Assembly: GCA_900475325.1 (NCBI GenBank)
Contig: LS483371.1
Location: 248,001 to 312,000 of the forward strand
Direction: 5' to 3'
Origin: Paucimonas lemoignei
GTDB taxonomy: Bacteria > Pseudomonadota > Gammaproteobacteria > Pseudomonadales > Pseudomonadaceae
DNA length: 64,000 nucleotides
The position numbers and the translations under genes are program-made. Position 1 is the stretch's first letter, and each line of letters begins with the position of its first letter. Of this stretch, positions 8,973 through 17,984 are shown piece after piece. Below the pieces are notes generated by a model that saw only the letters and a list, made by a program, of their open reading frames with translations, had not been told where the DNA came from and did not search any database.

Positions 8973-9404
8973 ATGAGCCCCACAACCCCGCAACGCGCCG
9001 ACTACCGCCACTTCCAGCCAATCACCACGCGCTGGCACGACAACGATATCTACGGTCATGTGAACAATGTCACTTACTACAGCTTTTTCGACAGTGCGGT
9101 GAACACTTACCTGATCGAGCGGGGTGGGCTGGATATTCACGACGGTTCGGTAGTGGGTTTTGTGGTCAGTTCGTCGTGCGATTACTTTGCGTCGATTGCT
9201 TACCCGGACCTCATTGAAGTGGGGTTGCGCGTGGCCAAGCTTGGCAATAGTTCGGTGCAGTACGAACTGGCGGTTTTCAAGGCGGGAGAGGATGAAGCCT
9301 GTGCAGCCGGGCGCTTCGTGCACGTGTTCGTGGACCGCGCGTCCAATCAGCCCGTGTCCATCCCTGATGAGCTGCGAGCGGCGTTGCAGATTCTGGTGGT
9401 CTGA
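8973..9404 (+). CDS. Acyl-CoA thioesterase, hotdog fold (4-hydroxybenzoyl-CoA type)
   Basis: A 143-residue hotdog-fold protein with the family signature WHDNDIYGHVNNVTYYSFFDSA, where the aspartate of the D-x-x-GHVNN segment is the catalytic residue of the 4HBT class. The family hydrolyses acyl-CoA thioesters in the cytoplasm; the physiological acyl group cannot be read. AAGAGAG precedes the ATG. It follows recQ by a REPIN, so it is probably a separate or read-through unit. Confidence 0.85.
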   Translation: MSPTTPQRADYRHFQPITTRWHDNDIYGHVNNVTYYSFFDSAVNTYLIERGGLDIHDGSVVGFVVSSSCDYFASIAYPDLIEVGLRVAKLGNSSVQYELAVFKAGEDEACAAGRFVHVFVDRASNQPVSIPDELRAALQILVV

Positions 9405-9452
9405 AAACAACACTGGCCGCTCAAGGGCGGCCAGTATTGGAATGCTGCGGGA

Positions 9453-9932
9453 TTAACGGTGACCGCGATGTTTGTTGCGGTGACCGTGCGCATGCCCGCG
9501 TGGGCCAGGGCCGTGACGATATTCACGGCGATCCTTGCCGCGATAGCGACGATCATCACGCTCGTCGGCGCGGCTTTCGTTGCCCATGTAGTTACCCAGA
9601 GCACCACCGGCACCACCGCCAGCGGCTGCGCCGACCAGGCTGCCTGTATTGCCGCCTACGCTGCGGCCAATCACGTTACCGCCCGCAGCACCCAGACCGC
9701 CGCCGATAGCGGCCTCTGTGCGGCTGCGACGGTCAGCGCCGACTGCGGCGCCACCTGCACCACCCAGGCCAGCACCGATGGCTGCGCCTGTGCTGCCGCC
9801 CAATTGTTGGCCGACAACGGAACCGAGTACCCCACCCAATGCACCGCCCACACCGGACTCAACCGTGCCGCCTGCTGAGGCGAAACCACTGGCCAGGGTG
9901 AGTGACAACAACAGAATCGAGGAATACTTCAT
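9453..9932 (-). CDS. Glycine-zipper envelope protein
   Basis: A 159-residue protein with a signal peptide (MKYSSILLLSLTLASGFASA) followed by about 90 residues of glycine-zipper repeats (GGALGGVLGSVVGQQLGG and similar) and a basic, histidine-rich tail (HGPGPRGHAHGHRNKHRGHR). Glycine-zipper domains of this type insert in or associate with the outer membrane or periplasmic side of the envelope. There is no lipobox, so it is not obviously a lipoprotein. The histidine-rich tail might bind metal. Function unknown. Confidence 0.75.
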   Translation of the reverse strand: MKYSSILLLSLTLASGFASAGGTVESGVGGALGGVLGSVVGQQLGGSTGAAIGAGLGGAGGAAVGADRRSRTEAAIGGGLGAAGGNVIGRSVGGNTGSLVGAAAGGGAGGALGNYMGNESRADERDDRRYRGKDRREYRHGPGPRGHAHGHRNKHRGHR

Positions 9933-10090
9933 GGAATGAACCTCAAAGGGATGACGGCGCCGATGCTGAGGTCAGCACAGCAATGTGGCAACGCAAATCC
10001 GACGAGTAACACGACTGGTACACAAATACCTAAGTTACTGTTTTTGCTAAGGAACTTAAGTTGCTTTTTACAGTCTGAGGTTACTTGATC

Positions 10091-10122
10091 AAGGCCCGTT
10101 TCTCGCGAAACGGGCCTTTTTT
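10091..10122 (+). terminator. Plus-strand intrinsic terminator-like hairpin
   Basis: Perfect 11-bp stem (AAGGCCCGTTT / AAACGGGCCTT) with loop CTCGCG and a T6 tract. No plus-strand gene precedes it, so it may end an unannotated small RNA or belong to a repeated element. Confidence 0.6.
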
Positions 10123-10272
10123 GTGGGTGTAGAGAGCTGGTCGCACTTAACCCTGTGTGAGCGGGGCTGGTGAGCCTTAACGCACAGGACCACCGCCCCG
10201 CTGATAAAGGCCGGTTTCTGGCGAAACGGACCTTTTTTGTGGGTGCAGAGAGCTGGTCGCACTGAACTCTGT
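10091..10272. repeat. Twice-repeated 67-base hairpin block between the glycine-zipper gene and fdhF
   Basis: Block A (about 10091-10158) and block B (about 10205-10272) share a hairpin followed by a T6 tract (AAGGCCCGTTTC / GAAACGGGCCTT in A, with substitutions in B) and the text GTGGGTG, AGAGAGCTGGTCGCACT. Each hairpin looks like a plus-strand intrinsic terminator, although both flanking genes are on the minus strand. The rest of 9933-10449 holds a REPIN and no gene. Confidence 0.7.
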
Positions 10273-10378
10273 GGGAGCGAGCTTGCTCGCGAAGAGGACG
10301 GTACATCCAAATATATCTCTGCGGCGAGGAGCATTGCCTTCGCAAGCAATGTGGAGCGCCACCCCGGTCGCTCCCACT
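10269..10378. repeat. REPIN with extended right arm
   Basis: Left arm CTGTGGGAGCGAGCTTGCTC, right arm containing GGAGCGCCACCCCGGTCGCT before CCCAC, the same extension as at 4584 and 15359. Confidence 0.85.
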
Positions 10379-10449
10379 GAGATCTATTGAGCCTTAGGTT
10401 CTAAGGCGTGCAGGCAAATCTTCCATAGGTGCAAGACCCGCTAACTCAA

Positions 10450-12786
10450 TCAAACAATCCGCGCCGTCTCCACCGCCCGCTCAAGCTTGATCGCCACGAA
10501 CTTCGAGGTTGGCGTGCTGCTGCCGTCGCCGACGCTTTCCAGCGGCACCAACGGGTTGACCTCCGGATAGTAAGCAGCAGCCTGGCCCGCCGGGATGTCA
10601 AAGGCTAGCAAGGTGAAGTTCTTCACGCGGCGCACATGCTCGTCGCCCCAGATCGAAGTGATGTCGACTTTCTGGCCCGGTTGGAAGCCCAGGCGGATGA
10701 TGTCGGCTTCGTTGACGAACAGCACGTCGCGTTGCCCTTTAACCCCACGATAGCGGTCGTCCAGGCCATAAATCGTGGTGTTGTACTGATCGTGGGAGCG
10801 CATCGACTGCATGATCAAGTCCGGCAGCTGACCGGTCGAGCGCACGCTTGCATGCACCAGATCCAGCGGCAGCAGGTTCGGCTTGAAGTTGGCGCGTTCG
10901 GTTGGCGTGTTCCAGCGACGGGCGCCTGCGGCGTTGCCGAGGTAGAAACCGCCCGGATGCTCCAGACGCTGATTGAAGTCCTTGAAGCCCGGGATGGTGT
11001 CGGCAATCAGCTCGCGGATGCGGCTGTAATCTTCCACCAGCCACAGCCAGTCAACCGGCTGCTTGCCCAGGGTCGCGTTGGCGATACCGGCGATGATCGA
11101 AGGCTCCGACCGCATGTGGCTCGACGACGGCTGCAGTTGGCCATTGGAGGCGTGGACCATGCTGAACGAATCTTCCACGGTCACCGCTTGTGGGCCGTTG
11201 GCCTGCATGTCGATGTCGGTACGGCCGAAACACGGCAGAATCAATGCCTCTTTACCGTGGCTCAAATGGCTGCGGTTGAGCTTGGTGCTGATCTGTACGG
11301 TCAGGTCGCAGTTGCTCAGGGCCGCGACGGTGCGGGCGCTGTCTGGGGTGGCCTGGGCAAAGTTGCCGCCCAGCGCGATAAAGACTTTGGCGCGACCTTC
11401 GGCCATGGCGTGAATGGCTTCCACCACGTTGTGGCCGTTCTCACGTGGGACCTTGAACTGGAAGCGACGCTCCAGCGCATCAAGGAAGAACGCCGGTGGG
11501 CGCTCGTTGATGCCCATGGTCCGGTCGCCTTGCACGTTGCTGTGGCCGCGCACCGGGCACAGGCCTGCGCCTGGACGGCCGATGTTGCCGCGCAGCAGCA
11601 TCAGGTTGGCGATTTCCTGAATGGTTGCCACCGAATGGCGGTGCTGGGTAATGCCCATCGCCCAGCACATGATGACGTTCTTGCCCTTGAGGTACATGCG
11701 GGCGGACTGTTCGATCTCGACCAGCGTCAGGCCGGACTGCTCGACAATCTGCTCCCACGTGGTGTCGTCGATTTTCGCCAGGTAGTCGAGCACGCCCTGG
11801 GTATGTTCGTTGAGGAACGCGTGGTCAAACACCGAAGGTTCGTTGGCGGCCTGCGCCTCGCGCTCCCATTGCAGCAGGAACTTGGCCATGCCGCGCAGCA
11901 GGGCCATGTCGCCACCCAGCGCCGGGCGGAAGTACGCGGTGTTGGTCGGGCGGTCACCATTGGTGAGCATTTCCAGCGGGTGCTGTGGATGCTGGAATCG
12001 CTCCAGGCCACGTTCCTTGAGCGGGTTGACGCACACCACTTGAGCGCCACGCTGCACCGCCTCACGCAGCGGTTCGAGCATGCGCGGGTGGTTAGTGCCT
12101 GGGTTCTGGCCCCAGACGAAGATCGCATCCGCGTGCTCGAAGTCGTCGAACGTCACAGTGCCTTTACCCACGCCCACGCTCTGCGAGAGCGCAACGCCGC
12201 TGGCTTCGTGGCACATGTTCGAGCAGTCAGGGAAGTTGTTGGTGCCGTAGGCGCGCACAAACAGCTGATACAGGTAAGCCGCTTCGTTGCTCGCCCGACC
12301 CGAGGTGTAGAACTCGGCCATGTTCGGGCTTGGCAGTGCTTTGAGGTGCTTGGCGATCAGGAAGTACGCGTCTTCCCAGCTAATCGGCTTGTAGCGATCG
12401 GTCGGTGCGTCATACACCATCGGCTCGGTCAGGCGGCCCTGATATTCCAGCCAGTAGTCGCTTTGCTCGCGCAAGGCGCTGACGCTGTAGCGGGCGAAGA
12501 ACGATGGGTCGACACGACGCTTGGTCGCTTCCCAGTTCACGGCCTTGGCGCCGTTTTCGCAGAACTTGACCATGCCGCTTTCCGGCGAATCGCCCCAGGC
12601 GCAACCCGGGCAGTCGAAACCGCCGTTCTGGTTGGTCTTGAGCATCATGCGCAGGTTTTTCAGTGCGTTGTCGCTGGTCAACCAGGCATGCGTCACGCTG
12701 ATCAGCGCGCCCCAGCCGCCCGCTGCGCCTTTATACGGCTTGTAACGGGGGGTGGGTTTGGTATCGGCTTCTTTATGCAGGCTCAT
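10450..12786 (-). CDS. FdhF/YdeP-family molybdopterin oxidoreductase
   Basis: A 778-residue molybdopterin-guanine-dinucleotide enzyme of the FdhF/YdeP family: N terminus with FDCPGCAWGD, the conserved FYTSGRASNEAAYL and FPDCSNMCHEASG segments, and GMGITQHRHSVATIQEIANL. The family resembles formate dehydrogenase alpha subunits but lacks the full N-terminal 4Fe-4S cluster motif; in E. coli YdeP is linked to acid resistance and its substrate is uncertain. The fdhD stop codon overlaps the start of this gene by 4 bases, tying it to the sulfurtransferase that activates such enzymes. The enzyme is cytoplasmic (no Tat signal). Confidence 0.9.
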   Translation of the reverse strand: MSLHKEADTKPTPRYKPYKGAAGGWGALISVTHAWLTSDNALKNLRMMLKTNQNGGFDCPGCAWGDSPESGMVKFCENGAKAVNWEATKRRVDPSFFARYSVSALREQSDYWLEYQGRLTEPMVYDAPTDRYKPISWEDAYFLIAKHLKALPSPNMAEFYTSGRASNEAAYLYQLFVRAYGTNNFPDCSNMCHEASGVALSQSVGVGKGTVTFDDFEHADAIFVWGQNPGTNHPRMLEPLREAVQRGAQVVCVNPLKERGLERFQHPQHPLEMLTNGDRPTNTAYFRPALGGDMALLRGMAKFLLQWEREAQAANEPSVFDHAFLNEHTQGVLDYLAKIDDTTWEQIVEQSGLTLVEIEQSARMYLKGKNVIMCWAMGITQHRHSVATIQEIANLMLLRGNIGRPGAGLCPVRGHSNVQGDRTMGINERPPAFFLDALERRFQFKVPRENGHNVVEAIHAMAEGRAKVFIALGGNFAQATPDSARTVAALSNCDLTVQISTKLNRSHLSHGKEALILPCFGRTDIDMQANGPQAVTVEDSFSMVHASNGQLQPSSSHMRSEPSIIAGIANATLGKQPVDWLWLVEDYSRIRELIADTIPGFKDFNQRLEHPGGFYLGNAAGARRWNTPTERANFKPNLLPLDLVHASVRSTGQLPDLIMQSMRSHDQYNTTIYGLDDRYRGVKGQRDVLFVNEADIIRLGFQPGQKVDITSIWGDEHVRRVKNFTLLAFDIPAGQAAAYYPEVNPLVPLESVGDGSSTPTSKFVAIKLERAVETARIV

Positions 12787-13622
12787 GCTTGATTCTCCAA
12801 CGCGGGACTGTAAACCCGCGGCGCACTGTGTTGCGGCAGGTGAATGAGGTTCAGGTTATGACGACGTGCCCACTGCAGCGCAAGGCCCGTAGGCGAAGAC
12901 AGACTGACAAGGGTCTGGATGCCCGCGCGCAACACTTTCTGGATCAATTCCAGGCTGCAGCGGCTGGTGACAATGGCGAGGCCACCGGTCATTGAAATGT
13001 TCTGACGCACCAGGGCGCCGATCAGCTTATCGAGGGCGTTATGCCGGCCGATGTCTTCGCGGCCCAGCAGCAACTGGCCTGTGCCGTCCATGAACACGGC
13101 GGCATGCACGGCGCCACAATGACGGCCCAGAGGCTGGAACTCGCCGATGCGCTGGCGCAGGCCTTCGAGCCATTCGATAGGAGGCAGCGGCGCGCCGGGC
13201 AGTATGTTCAGTTCCGGCAACGCCTGCTCGACGGCTTCCACGCCGCACAGGCCGCAACCGCTGGTGCCCGCCATCTGGCGACGTTGCTGCTTGAGGTCCC
13301 AGAAGGCCCGGCTGGCGATTTCAACTTCTGCCTGCTGCGCCGACCCGCAACCGCTGAGCTTCACGTCGTAGATTTCATCGGGCGAGGCAATGATGCCGCT
13401 GCCCAGGCTGAAACCCACGACAAAGTCTTCAAGATCGGTAGGGGTCACCAGCATGACGGCCTGGCTGATACCGTTGTAGGCAATTGCCAGCGCCACCTCT
13501 TCTGCGAGATCAGCCGGGGCCGACTCGTCAGCGGCGAGGTTCGAGTAGCGATAAGACTGGCTGGCTGCGGGCGCTGGCGTTTGTTTGGCGGGCGCCGTAC
13601 TGACCGTGCGCGTGGCGTGCAT
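12783..13622 (-). CDS. fdhD: Formate dehydrogenase accessory sulfurtransferase FdhD
   Basis: A 279-residue protein of the FdhD family. It carries the conserved GCGLCG motif (C-x-x-C) and the late HNALDKLIGA segment. FdhD moves sulfur from IscS to the molybdenum cofactor of formate dehydrogenases, a step needed for activity. It is the first gene of a two-gene operon with the YdeP-type oxidoreductase (4-base ATGA overlap), which is its likely client. The start at 13622 fits the family length. Confidence 0.94.
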   Translation of the reverse strand: MHATRTVSTAPAKQTPAPAASQSYRYSNLAADESAPADLAEEVALAIAYNGISQAVMLVTPTDLEDFVVGFSLGSGIIASPDEIYDVKLSGCGSAQQAEVEIASRAFWDLKQQRRQMAGTSGCGLCGVEAVEQALPELNILPGAPLPPIEWLEGLRQRIGEFQPLGRHCGAVHAAVFMDGTGQLLLGREDIGRHNALDKLIGALVRQNISMTGGLAIVTSRCSLELIQKVLRAGIQTLVSLSSPTGLALQWARRHNLNLIHLPQHSAPRVYSPALENQA

Positions 13623-13715
13623 GGGGAATACCGGCAGAGTGATATGACGTTAGCCTAGGCCTCTTGTCGGATAACGTCTAATCGCTAGTTCCAATGCGTT
13701 GATAGATGACGTCGA

Positions 13716-14603
13716 TCAATGTTCCTCGGCGATTTTCTGGTAGAGGGCAAAGCACGCTTCGGCCAGTGCCGAACGCGGTGCGCTGCGACGCATGATCAAC
13801 CCCAGACGCGCCATGGTGCGGGCATCGTCGATGGGTTGCAGGCGCAGATCCTCAGTGAGATTTTCCAGGCCGCCGTCCAGCGGCATGATCGCGCAGCAGA
13901 AGCCGCCATGCACCGCCTGGAGCAACTGATGAACGGCATCGGTTTGCAGCATGGGTTCAAACTGCAGGCCGCGGCTGTGGAAGTTGTTATCGATGGACTG
14001 ACGAAAGTGCATGCCGCTGGTCAGCAGGCCCAAGGGCAGCGTGATCAGATCAGACCATTTCAATGGCTCGTCGCCGAAATCGAAATGACGATGATCGTAC
14101 AGCAGGGCCATGCGGGTTTCGGCCAGTGGCAGCGAGTCAAAGCGGTCGTTATCCAGGCGCTCCATGTACGACACGCCGAGGTCGATCCGGTTACTCGCCA
14201 GTTGCTCCAGTACTTGCTCAGTGCTGAGCGAGGACAGCTCGAAGCGCAGGTTCGGATGGGTCTGGTGCAGGCGTTGCAGCAGGGGGAGCGGGTCAAAACT
14301 CGACAGCGGCACCATGCCCAGGCGCAACGTGCCGACCAGATGCCCTCGACAGGCGGCCGCTTCGGCCTGCAAGCCGTCGTAGGCTGCCAGCACCGTACGC
14401 GCCCAGGCCAGCACTCGTTCGCCCGGCGCTGTAAACCCTTCAAAACGCTGGCCGCGCACCACCAGTGGCAACTCCAGCTCTTCTTCAAGATTGCGCAGGC
14501 GCATGGACAGCGTGGGCTGGGTGATATTGCAACGTGCGGCCGCCTGGCCGAAGTGCCTCGTTTCATCGAGGGCGATCAGGAATTTGAGTTGTTTGATGTC
14601 CAT
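13716..14603 (-). CDS. LysR-family transcriptional regulator
   Basis: A 295-residue LysR protein: winged helix-turn-helix at residues 1-60 (FGQAAARCNITQPTLSMRLRNLEEELELPLVVR) and a substrate-binding domain beyond residue 90. It lies 93 bases upstream of fdhD on the same strand, so it may co-transcribe with or regulate the fdhD-ydeP pair; the effector is unknown. LysR proteins usually regulate a divergent gene, here the kbp-like gene at 14752. Confidence 0.9.
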   Translation of the reverse strand: MDIKQLKFLIALDETRHFGQAAARCNITQPTLSMRLRNLEEELELPLVVRGQRFEGFTAPGERVLAWARTVLAAYDGLQAEAAACRGHLVGTLRLGMVPLSSFDPLPLLQRLHQTHPNLRFELSSLSTEQVLEQLASNRIDLGVSYMERLDNDRFDSLPLAETRMALLYDHRHFDFGDEPLKWSDLITLPLGLLTSGMHFRQSIDNNFHSRGLQFEPMLQTDAVHQLLQAVHGGFCCAIMPLDGGLENLTEDLRLQPIDDARTMARLGLIMRRSAPRSALAEACFALYQKIAEEH

Positions 14604-14751
14604 ATTCGCTCCGGTCTACTGCAAGCGCCGATTCTAGCCTGTCTGAGCCATCGGATGGGCGGGCGAGCGCATCAGGAACCAAGTTCGCCGTGCCCCGTCG
14701 GAATCTATGCAGCCTATCCAGGACGCAAATAACAACGAACGGAGAAAGCTA

Positions 14752-15201
14752 ATGAGTATGTTCAGTTTCCTGAAAGAAGCCGGTGAAAAGATCCTCGATG
14801 CAATCACCCCCGGCGATGCCAATGCTTCGGACGAAGCCCTGAAAAAGCACATTTCTGAAGTCGGTCTGGGCAACCCCAATATCCAGACCACTGTTGAAGG
14901 CAGCACCGTGACCGTCAAGGGCGAGGCCGCCAGCCAGGAAGAAAAAGAAAAGATCCTGCTGACCCTTGGCAATATCAGCGGTGTGGACAAGGTCGACGAC
15001 CAGATGACGATTGCACCCGGTGCTGCAGCGGCCACAGCGGCGAAGTTCGTGACCGTGGAGAAAGGCGACACCCTGAGCGCCATTTCCAAACGCGTGTATG
15101 GCGATGCCAACAAGTACCAGAAAATTTTCGACGCCAACAAGCCGATGCTCAAGGACGTGAACAAGATCTATCCGGGGCAGGTGTTGCGGATTCCGGAGTA
15201 A
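14752..15201 (+). CDS. kbp: BON-LysM protein, potassium-binding Kbp (YgaU) homologue
   Basis: A 149-residue protein, the same length as E. coli Kbp. It has a BON domain (about 25-88) and a C-terminal LysM domain (about 98-147; FVTVEKGDTLSAISKRVYG through GQVLRIPE). In E. coli Kbp is a cytoplasmic potassium-binding protein. GGAGAAAG precedes the ATG at 14752, which was chosen over a longer frame to 14707. It diverges from the LysR gene; the 148-base gap probably holds both promoters. Confidence 0.88.
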   Translation: MSMFSFLKEAGEKILDAITPGDANASDEALKKHISEVGLGNPNIQTTVEGSTVTVKGEAASQEEKEKILLTLGNISGVDKVDDQMTIAPGAAAATAAKFVTVEKGDTLSAISKRVYGDANKYQKIFDANKPMLKDVNKIYPGQVLRIPE

Positions 15202-15228
15202 AGGACGGCAGCGTCGATGGCATCCAAA

Positions 15229-15320
15229 CCTGTGGGAGCGAATTCATTCGCGAAGAGGCCTGTACATCCAACACATTTCTGTCAGCTGGTGCATAGCTTT
15301 CGCGAATGAATTCGCTCTCA
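15229..15320. repeat. REPIN of the GTGGGAGCGAATTCATTCGCGAA type
   Basis: Inverted REP pair; the right copy is slightly decayed (CTCTCATC in place of CTCCCACA). Together with the next element it fills the 358-base gap between kbp and yrfG. Confidence 0.85.
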
Positions 15321-15358
15321 TCGAACATAAGATAACTATCTGAGTTGTATTAATTTTT

Positions 15359-15481
15359 TGTGGGAGGACCGGGGTGGCGCTCCACCTTGCTCGCGAAGAG
15401 GCCGGTAGACCTGATATATCTCTGTGGGCAGGAACATTGCTTTCGCGAGCAAGGTGGAGCGCCACCCCGGTCGTCCCACAG
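15359..15481. repeat. Extended REPIN with 39-base inverted arms
   Basis: Arms 15359-15397 and 15442-15480 are inverted copies with one mismatch; they include GACCGGGGTGGCGCTCCACC between the GTGGG end and the CTTGCTCGCGAA core. Confidence 0.88.
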
Positions 15482-15559
15482 GTCCTGTGTTTGCTGCGCG
15501 ACAGCGCGGCGTCTGGACGACGTGGGCACTCCCACAGTGGTTTCATCCATACAGAAAGA

Positions 15560-16222
15560 TCACAACCCCACTATCAACTCCCGATAATCCATCACCGCTG
15601 CGAACTCCTCGGTGTCTTTCGGTCCTTTCTGGCTATTGGGCTCGCTGACCGCCAGCAAATGGCCAACGCCAAAGGTTCGGGCGCTGCGCAGGATGGGCAG
15701 GGTGTCGTCGATGAACAGGCTGCGCGCCGGATCGAACGCGATGTCGGCTTGCAGCGCATCCCAGAACTGCGGGCTCTCCTTGGGGAAGCCGTAGTCGTGG
15801 GAACTGATCAGCCGCTCGAAATAGGGCGCCAGCTCGATGCGCTCCATCTTCAGCGACAGCGAGTCGCGGTGGGCATTGGTGATCATGATTACGCGCTTGC
15901 CCGCTTGCTTGATGGCCGCCAGGAAGGTTTCCGCGTCCGGGCGCAGGGCAATCAGATCGGCTGTTTCCCGTTTCAGGTCGCGCACCGATAACTTCAGCTC
16001 GGCGCTCCAGAAGTCCAGGCAATACCAGTTCAGGGTGCCTGCATTCTTTTCAAACAGCGGTTTCATCTCCAGGAGGGCCATCGCGTGGCTGATCCCGTGC
16101 AATTCGGCATAGCGTTGGGGCAGATGCTGGAGCCAGAAGTGTTCGTCGTAATGCAGATCGAGCAAGGTGCCGTCCATGTCGAGCAATACGGTATCGATGT
16201 CGCGCCAGGGCATTAAAGGCAT
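15560..16222 (-). CDS. yrfG: GMP/IMP nucleotidase, HAD superfamily (YrfG)
   Basis: A 220-residue HAD hydrolase closely resembling E. coli YrfG in layout (222 residues): DMDGTLLDL at residues 15-23 with nucleophile D15 and D17, LNWYCLDFWS, MITNAHRDSL, and FIDDTLPIL. YrfG dephosphorylates GMP and IMP. The start at 16222 gives MPLMPWRDIDTVLLD and matches the family; the longer frame has no support. It diverges from nudE, and the pairing yrfG-nudE is conserved in gammaproteobacteria. Confidence 0.9.
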   Translation of the reverse strand: MPLMPWRDIDTVLLDMDGTLLDLHYDEHFWLQHLPQRYAELHGISHAMALLEMKPLFEKNAGTLNWYCLDFWSAELKLSVRDLKRETADLIALRPDAETFLAAIKQAGKRVIMITNAHRDSLSLKMERIELAPYFERLISSHDYGFPKESPQFWDALQADIAFDPARSLFIDDTLPILRSARTFGVGHLLAVSEPNSQKGPKDTEEFAAVMDYRELIVGL

Positions 16223-16337
16223 TCGGGTCTCGCTGGGTGTCGAGGGCTGTCGTTTATGGAGATGTTGCAACGCATATCCGACACAGACAATCGGAAAAGC
16301 CACGGTATAGTACTCCGTCACCGCAAAGGAGCTTGTC

Positions 16338-16904
16338 ATGCGCCAGAAACCCACCGTACTTGCCCGTGAAATCGTCGCCAGCAGTCGCCTGTTCCGTGTC
16401 GAAGAGCTGCAATTGCGCTTCTCCAACGGCGTTGAGCGCACTTACGAGAGGCTGGTCGGGCGTGGCAACGGCTATGGGGCGGTGATGATCGTCGCCATGC
16501 TCGATGCCGATCATGCGGTGTTGATCGAAGAGTACTGCGGCGGCACCGATGAATACGAATTGTCCCTGCCCAAAGGCTTGATCGAGCCGGGCGAAGACGT
16601 ACTGGCCGCTGCCAACCGAGAGCTCAAGGAAGAGGCTGGTTTTGGCGCGCACCAGCTTGAGCACCTGACCGAGCTGTCTCTGTCGCCGGGTTACATGAGC
16701 CAGAAGATTCAAGTCGTGCTGGCCAGCGATCTGTACGAAGAGCGCCTGGAAGGCGACGAACCTGAGCCGATGCGCGTGGATAAAGTGAACCTGCGCGAGC
16801 TGTCGAGCCTGATTGAACACCCGCAGTTCAGTGAAGGCCGAGCGCTGGCCGCACTGTATCTGGCGCGAGATTTGTTGACCCAGCGTGGATTGTTCCTGCC
16901 ATGA
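16338..16904 (+). CDS. nudE: ADP compounds hydrolase NudE
   Basis: A 188-residue Nudix hydrolase. The Nudix box spans residues 80-102 (GLIEPGEDVLAAANRELKEEAGF, with the REx2EExG core). NudE hydrolyses ADP-ribose, NADH and related dinucleotides in E. coli, housekeeping of nucleotide diphosphate derivatives. The stop overlaps the cysQ start by 4 bases (ATGA), so the two are translated as a coupled pair. Confidence 0.92.
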   Translation: MRQKPTVLAREIVASSRLFRVEELQLRFSNGVERTYERLVGRGNGYGAVMIVAMLDADHAVLIEEYCGGTDEYELSLPKGLIEPGEDVLAAANRELKEEAGFGAHQLEHLTELSLSPGYMSQKIQVVLASDLYEERLEGDEPEPMRVDKVNLRELSSLIEHPQFSEGRALAALYLARDLLTQRGLFLP

Positions 16905-17743
16905 CCGATGTGTTCAACGCGTTGCCACACCCCTTGCTGGAACCTGTTATCAAGCTTTGCCGATTGGCCGGAGAAGTGATCCTGCCGTACTGGCGCGCCA
17001 ATGTGACCGTGACGTCGAAGGCCGATGATTCTCCAGTCACCGCCGCAGATCTCGCCGCCCATCAGTTACTGGCTGAAGGCTTGCTGGCGTTGGCGCCGGA
17101 CATCCCTGTGCTGTCCGAAGAAGACGCCGATATTGCGCTCAGCGAACGCGCTACCTGGGAGCGCTGGTGGCTGGTCGACCCGTTGGATGGCACCAAGGAA
17201 TTCATCTCCGGCAGCGAGGAGTTCACCGTCAACGTCGCGCTGATCGAGAACGGGCGTGTGGTCTTTGGCGTCGTGTCGATGCCGACCAGCAACCGCTGCT
17301 ACTTTGGTGGCGCGGGTCTGGGCGCCTGGCGCAGTGATGACGATGACCACGTGACGCCAATCAGCGTGCGTGAGGCGCCGGGCGATGGGCATGATTTCAC
17401 GGTCGTCGCCAGCCGCCGCCACTCCAGCCCCGAACAGGAGCGTTTGCTGGCCGGGTTGTCGGCGGCAGTGGGGCCGCTGCAATTGACCAATATCGGCAGC
17501 TCGTTGAAGTTCTGTTTGCTGGCCGAAGGCGCCGCCGATTGCTATCCGCGCCTGGCGCCGACCTCGCAATGGGACACCGCCGCTGCCCAGGGCGTGCTGG
17601 AAGGCGCGGGCGGCGAAGTGCTGGAATTGTCCGGCGAGCCGTTCAGCTACCCGGCACGGGAATCGCTGCTTAATCCGTTCTTCCTGGCCATGCCCGCTGG
17701 GGCGGCATGGAAAGAAAAGCTGCTGGAGCTGGCGAGGGCTTGA
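16901..17743 (+). CDS. cysQ: 3'(2'),5'-bisphosphate nucleotidase CysQ
   Basis: A 280-residue lithium-sensitive phosphatase of the inositol monophosphatase superfamily with the metal-binding LSEED segment (71-75), DPLDGTKEF (93-101) and the C-terminal WDTAAAQGVLEGAGG motif. CysQ removes the 3'-phosphate of PAP formed in sulfate assimilation. It overlaps nudE by 4 bases. The downstream gap of 326 bases holds only REP sequences. Confidence 0.94.
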   Translation: MTDVFNALPHPLLEPVIKLCRLAGEVILPYWRANVTVTSKADDSPVTAADLAAHQLLAEGLLALAPDIPVLSEEDADIALSERATWERWWLVDPLDGTKEFISGSEEFTVNVALIENGRVVFGVVSMPTSNRCYFGGAGLGAWRSDDDDHVTPISVREAPGDGHDFTVVASRRHSSPEQERLLAGLSAAVGPLQLTNIGSSLKFCLLAEGAADCYPRLAPTSQWDTAAAQGVLEGAGGEVLELSGEPFSYPARESLLNPFFLAMPAGAAWKEKLLELARA

Positions 17744-17758
17744 GGTAAGCGATAAACA

Positions 17759-17789
17759 CCTGTGGGAGCGTGGCTTGCCCGCGAAGAGC
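17759..17789. repeat. Single REP copy
   Basis: CCTGTGGGAGCGTGGCTTGC followed by CCGCGAAGAGC, unpaired. Confidence 0.7.
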
Positions 17790-17822
17790 GATGACGCGGT
17801 GTATTTGGCTCGCTGGATCTTT

Positions 17823-17913
17823 TGTGGGAGCGAATTCATTCGCGAATGCGGTTTAGCAGGCCAGGTTATGGTGACTGACAGTACGCTTTCGCGAATGAAT
17901 TCGCTCCCACAGG
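17823..17913. repeat. REPIN of the GTGGGAGCGAATTCATTCGCGAA type
   Basis: Perfect inverted REP pair about 40 bases apart. Confidence 0.9.
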
Positions 17914-17984
17914 TTCGGTGATCTTCTGTAAGAACGCGCTTGCCTGCGTTAAGGACGATGCGGTGCATCGGGCTCACCGGATTT

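Noticed and set aside
10091..10122. Small RNA gene ending in the plus-strand hairpin
   Set aside because: No convincing promoter was found upstream (the best candidate boxes are 19 bases apart), so only the terminator-like hairpin is reported.
10636..12792. A 718-codon plus-strand frame opposite the YdeP-type gene
   Set aside because: It is fully antisense to a well-supported molybdoenzyme, and its protein has no family character; long antisense frames are common at this GC content.
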